NCBI GenBank assembly: GCA_037176905.1
Contig: JBBBWG010005969.1
Location: 1 to 20,827 of the forward strand
Direction: 5' to 3'
Source: Azolla pinnata
Taxonomy: Eukaryota > Streptophyta > Polypodiopsida > Salviniales > Salviniaceae
Length of the DNA: 20,827 bases
A model generated the notes under the pieces. The model ran no database searches. It had not been told where the DNA came from and saw only the letters and a program-made list of their open reading frames with translations. Below are positions 20,802 through 20,827 of the stretch, piece by piece (the stretch's first letter is position 1; each line of letters opens with the position of its first letter). The translations under genes were made by a program, and so were the position numbers.

Positions 20802-20827
20802 GGGGTTAGGGTTAGGGTTAGGGTTAG
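20802..20827 (+). repeat. (TTAGGG)n run at the right edge
   Basis: GGGG, then three full TTAGGG units and TTAG run to the last base. The hexamer is the human-type telomere motif, found in plants mainly in part of Asparagales, rather than the usual plant heptamer. Confidence 0.9.

Larger units (their letters stand above)
20160..20827 (+). repeat. Subtelomere-like array: about 50-bp units with embedded TTTAGGG/TTAGGG motifs
   Basis: A word GA(T/G)G(G/C)AAGTTT...GGCTTCGAGCTTAGGG recurs. The GAGATGGA-type start appears at 20367, 20411, 20470, 20611, 20661, 20709 and, as GAGACGGA, 20759. Spacing near the right end is 48-50 bases. Telomere heptamers and hexamers fill the gaps between units. The G-rich strand runs 5' to 3' toward the right edge, as at a true right-hand chromosome end. 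Whether this is terminal or interstitial cannot be told from the window. Confidence 0.85.

Noticed and set aside
1-20827. CRISPR arrays, prokaryotic operons, integrons or phage genes
   Set aside because: None seen; spliced genes and plant retroelements show this is plant nuclear DNA, and the direct repeats are microsatellites or telomere-type units without spacers.

Overview
The window is plant nuclear DNA. It holds two complete, intron-containing, single-copy-type genes on the + strand with GT-AG (and one GC-AG) introns of plant size. Beyond them lie decayed retroelements, many microsatellites and a telomere-repeat-rich right end. Both proteins have clear Arabidopsis-type relatives. The species cannot be named. 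The last bases are TTAGGG hexamers rather than the usual plant TTTAGGG, a hint (no more) of an Asparagales-like monocot.

Layout. 1-74 is a (GA)n tract in the leader of gene 1. 82-3608 is gene 1, six exons and 550 aa: a BTB-BACK protein of the POB1/LRB (light-response BTB) family, a CUL3 ubiquitin-ligase adaptor type. 3609-5256 is the intergenic region and the repeat-rich leader of gene 2. 5257-13531 is gene 2, seven exons and 742 aa: a NAK/AAK1-type serine/threonine kinase with intact catalytic residues, a Ser/Pro-rich linker, a coiled coil and a C-terminal WxxF-type motif. Its 2.8-kb first intron carries an antisense decayed LINE reverse-transcriptase fragment, and its fourth intron needs a GC donor.

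14073-16483 is an old Ty3/gypsy-type LTR element with two diverged LTRs, an initiator-Met-type primer site, an internal region of only 1.6 kb and the end of a pol gene with frameshifts. 16484-20160 has no recognisable gene; it holds a possible tRNA-derived SINE and several simple repeats. From about 20160 to the end, a degenerate repeat of roughly 50 bp with embedded telomere motifs ends in (TTAGGG)n, oriented as expected for a right-hand chromosome end.

The two genes are not an operon and I see no functional link between them; they are tandem neighbours 1.65 kb apart. I found no clear undescribed system. The points most worth checking are the mixed TTTAGGG/TTAGGG end, the GC-AG intron, the intronic LINE relic, the C-terminal WKAFSD motif of the kinase and the upstream ORFs in its leader.
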